Source: CBDCNP01 sp965222425 (GTDB taxonomy: Bacteria; Acidobacteriota; Vicinamibacteria; Marinacidobacterales; DATDRI01). From it: DNA of 64,000 nucleotides. The position numbers and the translations under genes are program-made. Below are positions 52,452-61,383 of the stretch, in pieces (within the stretch, counting starts at the first letter, position 1; each line of letters starts with the position of its first letter). The notes beneath the pieces were generated by a model, which had not been told where the DNA came from, did not search any database, and saw only the letters and a list, made by a program, of their open reading frames with translations. The DNA is taken from positions 130,988 through 194,987 of the forward strand of contig CBDCTW010000005.1 in the NCBI GenBank assembly GCA_965222425.1, given 5' to 3'.

Positions 52452-52961
52452 TCAGGAAATCGAACGGGAAACCGGAAACTCGCTGCGCACCACTTCAGCT
52501 TTGAGCCGCTCCCGTTCGCGGAGCACGAGGGGGGCCAGAGGAGGCTCCTCCAGCTCGAGCCTCTGGCGTTCCACGTTCCAAAGCGCACCTAGCTGAGCGT
52601 GTAGCCAGGCGAGCTCTTCGAGCGAGTACCGAGTGTCCGTGGATTCATAGCGCTGAATCCAGTGGCTCTCGTCCTCGCGAACGACGGTAAACCACAACCA
52701 GTCTATCCTCTCATTAGAGCGGCGAGATTCCTCGAAGCCTCGGATGACGGAATCTAGAAGGCCGCCGTTGCCGAGCAGCCCGTTTCGGGAGGCGATGTAA
52801 CCGATACCCCGAATCAAGTAGAGAAGACACCAGCGAACTTCGGGGGTCAACGACTCCGGGTCGGCAAGCACGCGAGGAACGAGGTTATACGCCACTCCTT
52901 CCTCTTCATTGAGGAGAAGGCGATACAGATCCTCTCGGACTTGAAACTTTCGGCTCGACAT
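52452..52961 (-). CDS. Conserved-looking hypothetical protein
   Basis: A 169-residue soluble protein without signal peptide or membrane segments. It begins KFQVREDLYRLLLNEEEGVAYNLVPRVLADPESLTPEVRWCLLYLIRGIGYIASRNGLLG, mostly helical, with a Trp/Glu-rich middle (RIDWLWFTVVREDESHWIQRY). I recognise no family. Codon use is like its neighbours. It lies 112 bases downstream of the sulfatase gene on the same strand. Confidence 0.6.
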   Translation of the reverse strand: MSSRKFQVREDLYRLLLNEEEGVAYNLVPRVLADPESLTPEVRWCLLYLIRGIGYIASRNGLLGNGGLLDSVIRGFEESRRSNERIDWLWFTVVREDESHWIQRYESTDTRYSLEELAWLHAQLGALWNVERQRLELEEPPLAPLVLRERERLKAEVVRSEFPVSRSIS

Positions 52962-53073
52962 CGTCTTGTCAATTGAAAACCCACGGGCTTCGGCGAGAAA
53001 CGGCAGTCACCGTCCTCGCGAGGCCCGTCATCTTTAGGATACCAGGAAGAAACCTTTTAAGCAGTCTTTTTTC

Positions 53074-54927
53074 TCAGCGCGCGTAGCCGAGAGCACGTAG
53101 TTTGTCAAGCTGGTCGGGGGTAAGCTCTACCGGAGGTGCGGGAGCGCCACTTTCTCGCCGCTCGCTCGCTCGAGCAAGGAAAGATTCCACTCGTTGTAAG
53201 GCCCGCTCCACCCAGATCGGCTCGCCGGCCACGAGATCGTTTCGTTCTTGAGGGTCTTTCGCCAGATCGTAGAGCTCGACCGATGCTTCCGAGCCATCGT
53301 GGTAACGGCTGGCGATGAGCTTCTTACCATTGACCCCTTGCCTCAAGGCAATTTTGTGTGAGTCGTCTACGGTGTGCTGGGTTTCGGACCAGACTTGGTC
53401 AGCAGGGTCACCTGGACCATCGGACGACTTCTCGGAGCCTCGTATGTGGCCCAAAAGGCTCCGTCCTTGGAATCCGGGGACGGCCGGGAGCCCCATGTTT
53501 TCCAGGATCGTCGGGGCCACATCGACCAGGCTTACTTGCTGCCAGACGCGCCGACCCGCCCCTTCGCTCCCGGGCAGCTTCATCAGTAGCGGAATACGCA
53601 ACACTTCTTCATATAGCGTCTTCTGGTGCTCCCACGCTCCGTGTTCGAGAAACTCCTCCCCGTGATCGGAAGTAACCACCACCAAAGACTTGTCGAATAT
53701 TCCCATCTCTCTCATCACCCCGAACAACCGCCCAAGTTGCCGGTCCGCGTATAGGATCTCACCGTCGTAGAGCGCCAGGATGTGCCGGAGATCCCGCGGA
53801 ACGATCGAATCCACCGTCTCCTTCTTGAACTCCCACCAAACGCCGTTGGCCACGCCCGAGTAGTCGGGGTCGAAGGTCCGGTCGTAGGGCGGCGGTGGGT
53901 CGTAATGCCAGTGAGGGTCGTAGTAGTGGAGAAAAAGAAAAAAATCACGGTCGCCCCTCTCTCTCAAAAAAGAGATGGCACGCTCCGTCACCGGCTCCGC
54001 TCGCGCGTCGTAGCGATACCAGTGACCGTCGAAGCCGTGGCCGAAACCGTATTGCTTCGATAAATAGAGGTGTGTCACCACCGCCTGTGTGAAAAGCCCA
54101 TTCTGTTGAAGATGAAGCGGAAGGCTCGGCACGTCATCGGGCAGCCCGCGAAGGAGATCCACCGCTCCGTGGGATGAAGGATAGAGTGAGGTCAAAAGGG
54201 AGGCGTGCGCGGGAAGCGTCCAGGGAGCCGTGGTCACGGCATCTTCGAAAACGACTCCTTCGTTGGCGAGGGCCTCGAGAGTCGGGGTCGTCCTCCTCCC
54301 ATAGCCGTAGACACTCACATGATCCCGCCGCAAGGTGTCGATGGAGACTACGATGACTCCTCTGCCCTCCCGATAGCGTGCCCGATCGTGAAGGATCGGG
54401 TCCGCAAAGAGCGCCGCAAAACCGAGTGGTCCCACCGCGTCTCCAGTTGCGTTCGCGCCGGCCTTTCCACCTTCGAAGCTCAACCAAATCTCTTTTCCCG
54501 CAAAGGGACGGAGATCCACCGACTGGTCGATCCACTGATCGCTACGCGCGGTATGAATCTCCCGCTCGAAGACAACGCTCGACGGACTCTCGATACCGGC
54601 CCTCACCACGAAGCGAGCTTTGCCGCCGGCGCCTCCCTCGTCTGTCGTCTTCGGTTTGATGCCAATGGCGAAGGTAAGCAATGGTCTGGGGGAAAGCTTC
54701 ACCCGAAACCGAACCTCGGAAGGAGTGGACGCCTCAAGGCAAGGCCTCGCGTCTTCACCCAGACTCACCGGAGAGGAGATCGCAGATTCAGAAGAGTTGG
54801 AAAAAACCACGTACGTTTGTTCGAGAAGAGAAACCGGTGGCTCGGATGGCATGGCCCGACTGCAGGCCGGGAGCACGGTCAAGATTAGGGCGATGGAAAG
54901 GAAGCGACACGTTCCGACGTCAGACAT
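53074..54927 (-). CDS. Sulfatase-fold lipoprotein with threonine in the nucleophile position
   Basis: A 617-residue alkaline-phosphatase-superfamily hydrolase. The N-terminus ends in a lipobox (ILTVLPACS). After a beta-sandwich (~residues 40-180) the catalytic domain shows VIVVSIDTLRRDHVSVYGYGRRTTPTLEALA, then WTLPAHASLLTSLYPSSHG, VVVTSDHGEEFLEHG and a typical sulfatase C-terminal block (VELYDLAKDPQERNDLV). Sulfatases need Cys or Ser in C/S-x-P-x-R for formylglycine; here the site is T-L-P-A-H, as in phosphoglycerol-transferase or Thr-dependent relatives. So it is probably a phosphatase/phosphodiesterase-type enzyme. Downstream of a YkgJ gene. Confidence 0.87.
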   Translation of the reverse strand: MSDVGTCRFLSIALILTVLPACSRAMPSEPPVSLLEQTYVVFSNSSESAISSPVSLGEDARPCLEASTPSEVRFRVKLSPRPLLTFAIGIKPKTTDEGGAGGKARFVVRAGIESPSSVVFEREIHTARSDQWIDQSVDLRPFAGKEIWLSFEGGKAGANATGDAVGPLGFAALFADPILHDRARYREGRGVIVVSIDTLRRDHVSVYGYGRRTTPTLEALANEGVVFEDAVTTAPWTLPAHASLLTSLYPSSHGAVDLLRGLPDDVPSLPLHLQQNGLFTQAVVTHLYLSKQYGFGHGFDGHWYRYDARAEPVTERAISFLRERGDRDFFLFLHYYDPHWHYDPPPPYDRTFDPDYSGVANGVWWEFKKETVDSIVPRDLRHILALYDGEILYADRQLGRLFGVMREMGIFDKSLVVVTSDHGEEFLEHGAWEHQKTLYEEVLRIPLLMKLPGSEGAGRRVWQQVSLVDVAPTILENMGLPAVPGFQGRSLLGHIRGSEKSSDGPGDPADQVWSETQHTVDDSHKIALRQGVNGKKLIASRYHDGSEASVELYDLAKDPQERNDLVAGEPIWVERALQRVESFLARASERRESGAPAPPVELTPDQLDKLRALGYAR

Positions 54928-54937
54928 CGAGCTTGGT

Positions 54938-55333
54938 CTAGAAAGAACGCCGATGTTCTGGTGTCTCTTCGCGAAAACTAAACCCGCAGGGCTCCCACGG
55001 GTTCACGATGTTTCGGTCCCGCAGATCTCTCTCATCGATAGGGAAAGTGGTGCAGTTCTTCGGGCGACTCTTGTAAATCCCACATCGAGGAAGGCGGCTT
55101 GCCCAACCCAAGAGCGGGCAAGGAAACATGACCTTGCAGCACGCGCCGGTGCGATGACAATTACCGACCCGTCGCGTGAGACTCTCTTCAACGTAGCGGG
55201 CCCTAAAGTTCACCAGATACAAACGCCGCACCTTGCCCCAAAGGAGAATGCCGCGTTGTCTCCAACTCAGCGACCGAAGCCTCTCCCGGCCACGATGCTG
55301 GTAGGCGCCCGCACCTTCGTAGAGTACCTGCAT
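54938..55333 (-). CDS. YkgJ-type cysteine cluster protein
   Basis: A 131-residue protein with a metal-binding cysteine pattern: NCHRTGACCKVMFPCPLLG, CGIYKSRPKNCTTFPID and PCGFSF. This is the YkgJ/zinc-iron-chelating family signature, so a Fe-S or zinc centre is likely. N-terminal RRGILL...RRLYLVNFRARYVEESL helices are typical of a subgroup next to envelope genes. It ends 10 bases before the sulfatase-like gene and could be co-transcribed with it; a maturase-like role for the neighbour is possible but unproven. Confidence 0.85.
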   Translation of the reverse strand: MQVLYEGAGAYQHRGRERLRSLSWRQRGILLWGKVRRLYLVNFRARYVEESLTRRVGNCHRTGACCKVMFPCPLLGWASRLPRCGIYKSRPKNCTTFPIDERDLRDRNIVNPWEPCGFSFREETPEHRRSF

Positions 55334-55577
55334 GGAGGGGGAATCTTAGGCTAGCCCGCCCGAGGCCGTCAACCCGGGTTCTAGAGGGATAGCGAGCTTC
55401 ACGTAACCGCCGCGAGGGAGAAGAGCTCCGGGATGCCGACGGTAAGAATGACCGACAAAGTGCCCTCTTCTCTGAAGCGGAAGAGTGCGCCGTAGTACTC
55501 GGCGGCCTGCGGTCTCTCTTGTGGTTCCCTGTCGTGTCCCGGCCTGTTTCGTTGGCGCCAAAAGCGAACGCTCGCGA

Positions 55578-56390
55578 TCAGTGTGGGAGCCGCACACCGA
55601 TTCCGGCCCCTACCAACCAATCAGGGACGTTCTCGACCAGACCTAGTCCAGCGCGCACGTCCAGTTGAAAACTCGGTCCTACGACGTACGTGGCACCCGC
55701 CTGCGCAGAGTGACGGTCCGTTCGCGCGTCGCTGAGCGCGAAGGCCCCGAAGAGCTCGGCGAACCAGCCGGCCCCGTCCGCGACGGGCCCACTGAGCATC
55801 AACGTGTAGGGTAGGTCGACGACGGTTCTCTCCCGGCCTTCTTTCTCGAGCCGGATGAAACTCGGCCCGACGTTGTAGGTCAGGCTCAGACGGTCCAACG
55901 TGCTCGAGAAGAGCACCAGGAGCTTTGGATTCACGAAATCGTCGGTGAACTCCGCATCCCCGACAGGAAGGCTCAAGTCACCGAGTAGCGACACCGCGGG
56001 CCGACGGCCTTGCTCGTCCACCAGAGCCCACTTTGCGCCGATGCTCACATCGTTGAAGCCGTCTTCCTTGCGGCGCGCCTCCGGCGAGCCCTCGTTCTTG
56101 AAGCTGAATCCCGTCATCGTCAGGCGGGCCTCGATTCGCTCGAAGGCTCCGAAACGGAGCAACAGGTCGGGAAGCTGCTGCGTGTCGGTGCGCTTCTCAC
56201 CTTGATCGAATCGGCTGAACTTGTAACCGGCTTCGATCTGCAGCGCAAAACGAGACACTACGGAGGGGCCGGCGCTTTCGGAAGGCCGGTCCGTGACAAT
56301 GGGGTCGGGCGCGGTTTGCGCGCCAAGGGGTGCAAGCGGCAGAAGAGGTGCCGCCAAGACGATCGCGGATCGGATCCTCAGAGAATTCAT
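55578..56390 (-). CDS. Outer-membrane beta-barrel, MetA-transporter-like
   Basis: A 270-residue exported protein (signal MNSLRIRSAIVLAAPLLPLAPLGAQ). The mature protein has DPIVTDRPSESAGPSVVSRFALQIEAGYKFSRFD, then amphipathic strands (IEARLTMTGFSF, FNDVSIGAKWAL, PAVSLLGDLSLPVGD, RLSLTYNVGPSFI, GWFAELFGAFAL) and ends with a short strand. This is the putative MetA-pathway/phenol-degradation barrel type. ATG 56390 overlaps the stop of the HupE-like gene (ATGA). Confidence 0.85.
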   Translation of the reverse strand: MNSLRIRSAIVLAAPLLPLAPLGAQTAPDPIVTDRPSESAGPSVVSRFALQIEAGYKFSRFDQGEKRTDTQQLPDLLLRFGAFERIEARLTMTGFSFKNEGSPEARRKEDGFNDVSIGAKWALVDEQGRRPAVSLLGDLSLPVGDAEFTDDFVNPKLLVLFSSTLDRLSLTYNVGPSFIRLEKEGRERTVVDLPYTLMLSGPVADGAGWFAELFGAFALSDARTDRHSAQAGATYVVGPSFQLDVRAGLGLVENVPDWLVGAGIGVRLPH

Positions 56391-56956
56391 ATGACACCGA
56401 TGATCTGGACAGACCGCCTCCGGTGAGAAGCGGCCGTTCTCTCTTCCGGAGGCCCGCACACTGGCCGCCAGGCGCGGATCGGTTGAGGAGGTGAGTGCTG
56501 AAAACGCGACGGCTGGCCCCGTGCGGCGGCGCTAGTCGATGAAGCTCCCTCGGGTAACCGCGTTCTTGGTGGCGCCGTCGCGTCTACGACGGGCTCACTG
56601 AAAACCAAGGCGAGCGCCGAGGCAACGGCTAGCCCTCCGACAACGTAAGCAGCTATTTTGTGGACCTCGCGCGATCCGAGTCGCGCGGTCATCAATTTCC
56701 CAAGAGCAGCTATTGCTACCGCCAAAACCGCCATGGCGGTGTCGATTCCGAGGACCTCTAGGATCGCCGCCGGCGGCGCGGACGAGGTCACACCGCCACC
56801 ATGCACGAGCCCGGCTGCGACGATGAGACCCACAATCTGTCGACGCTCCGATGACTCACGGAGGGCCTCTGCCGCGAGGAGAACGGCTGCCACCGCGAGA
56901 CAGACCTCCCCCAAGCCCCCTTCGAAACTCAGCCCGGACAATGTCACCACAATCAC
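56387..56956 (-). CDS. HupE/UreJ-like membrane protein, probably N-terminally truncated
   Basis: A 189-residue membrane protein: VVTLSGLSFEGGLGEVCLAVAAVLLAAEALRES, GLIVAAGLVHGGGVTSS (HG motif region), AVLAVAIAALGKL and AAYVVGGLAVASALALVF, with a low-complexity C-terminal tail. HupE/UreJ proteins are nickel/metal transporters of five to six helices. The first start codon is GTG at 56956, but in-frame coding sequence (QLVGAFAGAQLLAVIVV) continues upstream to about 57020, without a start and with the expected first helices missing. So the gene is probably truncated at its 5' end. Overlaps the barrel gene. Confidence 0.7.
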   Translation of the reverse strand: MIVVTLSGLSFEGGLGEVCLAVAAVLLAAEALRESSERRQIVGLIVAAGLVHGGGVTSSAPPAAILEVLGIDTAMAVLAVAIAALGKLMTARLGSREVHKIAAYVVGGLAVASALALVFSEPVVDATAPPRTRLPEGASSTSAAARGQPSRFQHSPPQPIRAWRPVCGPPEERTAASHRRRSVQIIGVI

Positions 56957-56999
56957 CGCCAGGAGCTGCGCACCGGCAAACGCACCGACGAGCTGCCTT

Positions 57000-57560
57000 G
57001 GTGCATTACTCTGGACAACTCTAAAGGAATCAGCAGGTTACGTTTTTGGGCAAAAAATCACAGAGTCAATGAAATCAATGATTTACCTGTATTTATGCAC
57101 CAAGGCAGTGAATACCTGCTTCGTCTTGTCATGACTCCATCCTCTCAAGAGTTGGAGTCTCCGGGAAACCCGGGGGCGGTTCAAAGCTATAGGAAGGGAC
57201 AACGTCCCGATATCTTGGCCTCGAACTCGAAAATGTCCACCAACCACGAAAAGGAGTGAATCTTGCCAACCAACCACCGAACCCCAAAAACAAGCCCCAC
57301 AATCGCCCAGGACAGCCTCTCGGGGACCAACCCATACCTGGGGGGTACCCCCCGGCGCCGACGTCCGGGCTGTCTCCGGGAGCGGGAAGGATGCTTCGCA
57401 TCTTCTCTCAGGCCCGCTCCCTACGACACCCCGGACGTCAACATTCCCTCGACGAAAGAGACCGAGTACAGAATCCGAGGTAGTTGTGGTATTGATTCTC
57501 GGGTAGGCCTTTGACCCCGGGGTCATGTTTATGAAAACGGTGGGGTCATGATTCTGGAAA
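57000..57560. other. Remnant-rich intergenic stretch
   Basis: No convincing gene. The left part (57030-57110) is markedly AT-rich compared with the rest of the window (GGTTACGTTTTTGGGC...TTTATGCACC) and could be a mobile-element or phage scrap. Near 57515-57555 the motif GGGGTCATG occurs twice (57521, 57542), with TTTATGAAAACGGT between, recalling direct repeats at some IS ends. Confidence 0.4.
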
Positions 57561-57561
57561 A

Positions 57562-57605
57562 TGACATACAATCGTCTGGCCCGAGGGTGTTATCTTCAGC
57601 TCCAT
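57562..57605 (+). repeat. Partial copy of the integrase-element end
   Basis: ACAATCGTCTGGCCCGAGGGTGTTATCTTC occurs here and, on the minus strand, at about 62670-62705 and 63218-63253. It is therefore a scrap of the integrase-type element's 5' end, placed 52 bases before the outer-membrane barrel gene. Confidence 0.75.
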
Positions 57606-57656
57606 GATGGCGTCGTCCTGTACTGTTTGGAGCATGAGGAATCGCGGCCTAGCCGC

Positions 57657-58619
57657 ATGAGTAAAAGCAGATTGAAACCTAACAAGCTTGACTTTTTGCT
57701 GCGCGGCGTCCTCGTCGCCGTGCCGTGCATTGCGCTGGCCGGTACCCCCGCCAGCGCCCAGCAAGATCGCGCTGGCCTTTACGCTGGCCTTCAGATGGGC
57801 ATCGCGAACTCTTCCGTCGTGACCTCATCTCTCGGTGGGATCAACCACCCGACGCGCTGCGACGTGCTCCTGTACCCGCCATCGGTGAGTCCGCCAGTCG
57901 ACGATGCGGCGTGCCGCGACAACACGCCTGCGGTAATCATATCCAACGAGTTCGACCCGGGCACCGGTCTCGTCAGCGGCTTGACGGTCGGTTACATGTT
58001 CGGCAGGCTCCGGTTCGAGGTGGAATACCTTTACCGGTACATGGGTGACGACACGTCGCCGCTTGGGGGCACGACCAGCACGGCGCTTCAAGGCAAGAAC
58101 TCGGAGTGGAGCAGTGACGAGCCGCCCTTCGAACGGATTGGAGATTACAAGGCGCACCAGATCTTTGCCAACGCGTACTACGATTTTCTCAACGAATCCA
58201 ACTGGACGCCATACGCGGGCATTGGCATCGGGTGGGCCGTGACGGAGTTGAGCTACTACGCGCAGTTCATCCGCAAACCGGAGGCGGAGTATTTGCAGAT
58301 CGACTTCGACCCGGACTGGCCGGCCGACGCTAAACGCGCCGCCGCAGGCACCGCCAGCATCATGGATACGAAGGTGGGCAAGAACATCTTCGGGTTCCAA
58401 CTGCTGGCCGGCGTCGATTACTCGTTGAGCGAGCGCACGTCGGTCGGCGTGGCGCTGCGCTGGGCCAGATTCGACGATGTCGACGACGTTGCAACCTGGA
58501 ACCTGATCCGCAGCCACGCACCGGTACAGGCCGATGGGGTCACGCCGTTCGACGCCTCCCTGGAGTTCGCCGGCCTCGGCTACCAAGCGGTTACGGTCAA
58601 CATGAAGTACCGCTTCTAA
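57657..58619 (+). CDS. Outer-membrane beta-barrel protein
   Basis: A 320-residue exported protein (signal peptide RLKPNKLDFLLRGVLVAVPCIALAGTPASA) with an 8-stranded OmpA/Opa-like barrel: GLYAGLQMGIANSSVV, GLTVGYMFGRLRFEVEYLYRYMGD, HQIFANAYYDFLNESNWTPYAGIGIGWAVTELSYYAQF, FGFQLLAGVDYSLSERTSVGVALRWARFDD and a terminal strand ending VNMKYRF (aromatic C-terminal residue, the BAM signal). It could be a porin or an adhesion-related barrel. ATG 57657 is the start; the TAA at 58617-58619 lies within the target duplication of the second ISL3-type copy. Confidence 0.88.
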   Translation: MSKSRLKPNKLDFLLRGVLVAVPCIALAGTPASAQQDRAGLYAGLQMGIANSSVVTSSLGGINHPTRCDVLLYPPSVSPPVDDAACRDNTPAVIISNEFDPGTGLVSGLTVGYMFGRLRFEVEYLYRYMGDDTSPLGGTTSTALQGKNSEWSSDEPPFERIGDYKAHQIFANAYYDFLNESNWTPYAGIGIGWAVTELSYYAQFIRKPEAEYLQIDFDPDWPADAKRAAAGTASIMDTKVGKNIFGFQLLAGVDYSLSERTSVGVALRWARFDDVDDVATWNLIRSHAPVQADGVTPFDASLEFAGLGYQAVTVNMKYRF

Positions 58620-58622
58620 GTT

Positions 58623-59293
58623 GGGTCTACGCGGATTCGTGTGGGTAAGTCCTGACGGAAAACAGTGTAACTCATTGTGTGGAAAAGGTATCCAGACTTC
58701 ATCAAGTGCTGAAAAGTGGTCCATTTTTCGGATAGGCTAACCGAGTGAAAAATTCCCAGTCGATCCGCTCGCTGTTTGCGCTGCCAGGTTTCGTGGCTGG
58801 TGCCGGATTGAAGGGTGTATTCGATGACCGATACGCCCGCGTCATCCAGCTCAAGAGGCGAAAAAAACAGCTGTTTGCTCTTACTGTGGGCAACGGTGCC
58901 GGGGGCGCTATGACAAGCAAGTGTGCCGGGTCCGCGACCTGTCGTTGGCAGGCTGGCGGATCTCTCTGGAATACGAGCGTTGGCGCGTCAACTGTCCTGG
59001 GTGCGGCGGTTTGCATGTAGAACACCTGGACTGGCTGGCGAACAACTCGCGCTACACCTAGCGTTTTGCGACGCATGTGGGCAAGCTGTGCCGGGATATG
59101 CCGGACAAGGCGGTGGCCGAGATGGAACGTCTGCGCCTCCTAGTTGAAGGGGTCAACAACAAAATCCGTGTGCTGCAACGACGCGCCTACGGCTATCGCG
59201 ACGAGGAATATCTCAAGCTGAAGATCGTGGCGGCATTCCTTCCGCCATTACCCAGAAATGCCGTCTTCAACCCACACGAATCCGCGTAGACCC
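58623..59293 (+). mobile_element. Non-autonomous ISL3-type element, copy 2 (671 bp)
   Basis: Same length and nearly identical to the copy at 21916-22586 (I see only a handful of substitutions), with the same frameshift, TAG and internal deletion. It is flanked by its own 8-bp target duplication TCTAAGTT (58615-58622 and 59294-59301). The left copy of the duplication includes the TAA stop of the preceding barrel gene, which therefore stays intact. Confidence 0.9.
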
Positions 59294-59457
59294 TCTAAGT
59301 TTTAGACGTTCTTGCCTTTCCATTTCGGCGATTCTGTTGGCCTCCTTCAGTTTCTGTTGCTCTCGCGCTCTTTCCTCGGTCTGTCTTTGTGCTTCCTCGT
59401 TTGTCCCCGTCCTGTGCCAAAACTCGGCCCTTTTGAAATAGGCCATAAATCAGCAGC

Positions 59458-59760
59458 TTAGTGTCTGTGTTTGCGACCGTGCCAAGGGCCGCAGGCTCTA
59501 CAATCGTCTTGGGCGGACGGGTCGTCACCATGCAGAAGACCACCTAGGCGAGGGCGAATATCCAAGCGTGTTCCTGAATCTGTCGCAGCGATAGCGCCCC
59601 CATGAGCCTTGATGAAGGTGCTCCACGGCATACTCTTGCTCCGCTCCGGGGCAGGCGCGATACCGTGCTCGGCGAGGGCCCCCTTGATGGTGTTGCGTCC
59701 GAGTTCATATCCGAGGTTCTTGAGTGCGCCCTGCAGGCGTGTGTTCGCTAGTCTGAATTG
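59458..59760 (-). pseudogene. Integrase-type transposase, C-terminal part
   Basis: Minus-strand frame: LQGALKNLGYELGRNTIKGALAEHGIAPAPERSKSMPWSTFIKAH followed by GAIAATD, then an abrupt change to RPRLGGLLHG and a short tail. In intact relatives about 150 residues of the rve catalytic domain lie between IAATD and the final GGLL segment, so an internal deletion removed the DDE centre. Confidence 0.75.
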
Positions 59761-59841
59761 GCCCATTTCGCTCATTTGATTTGGCCCACCCCATCGAGAC
59801 CGATACCCTGAGCCGGGGAAGAACCCGGAGAGGAGGGTCGG

Positions 59842-61383
59842 TTGAAAAGGGGTGCGAAAGTACGATTGTTCGAGCAGATCCGTGGCGAGTACGAGCACGG
59901 AGTAGGAACGATAAAGGGAGTGGCGAAGGAGTTCGGAGTACACCGTCGGATGGTGCGTCAGGCGCTGGAGAGCGCGGTACCGCCGGAGCGTAAAGTCGCG
60001 GAGCGTGCGAGTCCGAAGCTTGAGGAAGTACGCGAGTTCATCGACGCGGTCCTGAAGGAGGACAAGCGAGCGCCTCGGAAGCAACGCCATACGGCTCGTC
60101 GTATCTGGTCCCGGTTGCGCGCCGAGCATCCGGAGCATGAGATTGGCGAATCAACGGTACGTCGCTACGTCGCTCGTCGGAAGAGCGAGCTCGGCCTGAA
60201 GGACACAGAGATTTTTGTTCCGCAGAGCTACGCGTGGGGCGATGAAGGGCAAGTGGACTGGTACGAGGCGTACGCGCGGATCGGAGGTGAGCTCGAGAAG
60301 GTCCACACGCTCGTAGTCCGAAGCATGGCGGGAGGAGGCGCGTTGCATCGCGGCTATCCGCGTCCGACGCAACAAGCATTTTTCGAAGCGCAGGAGCATG
60401 CGTTCGAGTTCTTTGGTGGCGTGTTCCGCCGCATGCGCTACGACAACCTGTCACTCGCGGTCACTAAGATTCTGCGTGGTTATCAACGAGAGCAGACGGA
60501 GCGATTCGTGGCGTTTCGCTCCCATTGGGGATTCGACTCGGAGTTTTGTAATCCGAGTCGAGGCAACGAGAAGGGCGGGGTGGAAAGCGAAGTCGGCTAC
60601 TTCCGGCGCAACTATCTGACGCCGGTACCGGAGTTTTCGAACTGGGATGAGCTGAACGAGTATCTGCTCTCGTGCTGTCTCAAGGATGCGACGCGCCACA
60701 TTAGCGGCAAGGAGCATGCTGTCGGAACAGCGATGGAGCTTGAACGGGAGCATCTGTTGCCATTGACCGTCGAGGGGTTCGATATCGAGGAGCGACGATT
60801 TGCAAAGGTGAACAAGAAAGGCTGCGTTCGAGTCGGCACGAACTGGTACTCGACTCCGTTGAAACGGGACCGGCGAGTTGTGGCCAAGCTACTGCCGTTG
60901 GAAGTTGAGATCTGGCACGAGGGCCACGTCGTGGCACGCCACGAGCGCTGCTACGGCCGCAGCCAGTCGATTTATGAACTCGAGCACTACTTGGATGTTC
61001 TGGTCAGGAAGCCTGGAGCGTTGGCCGGCTCGACGCCGCTCGCTCAATGGCGGGAGAAAGGTCGGTGGCCCACGAGCTACGACGAGTTGTGGTCCAAGCT
61101 GAATCGACGTCACGGGAAGCTCGAAGGAACCCGCCAGATGGTCGAGCTCGTGCAGCTCGGCCGCGAGCACGGCTACGACAAGCTGCGTGAGGCGGTGAGT
61201 CAAGCGCTCGAACTCGGCTGTACGGATGCTGAGGCGATCCGTCACCTCGTCGAATCATCAGTTCTTCGACGTGAGCAGGCGCAGGCTCTTGGCGATGTGG
61301 AGCTCGGAGAGCTCACGAAGTACGAACGTTCCTTGCCAGGTGTTGGCCATTACAACGCGCTGATCGGCGAGGTGAACTCGTGA
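59842..61383 (+). CDS. istA: IS21-family transposase IstA
   Basis: A 513-residue transposase with an N-terminal HTH (GTIKGVAKEFGVHRRMVRQALESAVPPERK), RQRHTARRIWSRLRAEHP, the rve/DDE core (DEGQVDWYEAYARIGGE, MRYDNLSLAVTKIL, then NPSRGNEKGGVESEVGYFRRNYL with the Glu) and the C-terminal VGTNWYSTPLKR segment of IstA. It appears intact. Start at TTG or ATG near 59842 (TTG 59842). Overlaps istB by GTGA. Confidence 0.95.
   Translation: MKRGAKVRLFEQIRGEYEHGVGTIKGVAKEFGVHRRMVRQALESAVPPERKVAERASPKLEEVREFIDAVLKEDKRAPRKQRHTARRIWSRLRAEHPEHEIGESTVRRYVARRKSELGLKDTEIFVPQSYAWGDEGQVDWYEAYARIGGELEKVHTLVVRSMAGGGALHRGYPRPTQQAFFEAQEHAFEFFGGVFRRMRYDNLSLAVTKILRGYQREQTERFVAFRSHWGFDSEFCNPSRGNEKGGVESEVGYFRRNYLTPVPEFSNWDELNEYLLSCCLKDATRHISGKEHAVGTAMELEREHLLPLTVEGFDIEERRFAKVNKKGCVRVGTNWYSTPLKRDRRVVAKLLPLEVEIWHEGHVVARHERCYGRSQSIYELEHYLDVLVRKPGALAGSTPLAQWREKGRWPTSYDELWSKLNRRHGKLEGTRQMVELVQLGREHGYDKLREAVSQALELGCTDAEAIRHLVESSVLRREQAQALGDVELGELTKYERSLPGVGHYNALIGEVNS

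Noticed and set aside
55334..55577. Small minus-strand frames between YkgJ and the barrel gene
   Set aside because: Two short frames (EGTLSVILTVGIPELFSL in one) look like a possible degraded membrane protein, but too little remains to name a gene.
57083..57571. Minus-strand frame of 162 codons
   Set aside because: Low-complexity, Gly/Pro/Arg-rich, no ribosome site, no recognisable domain; overlaps mobile-element scraps.
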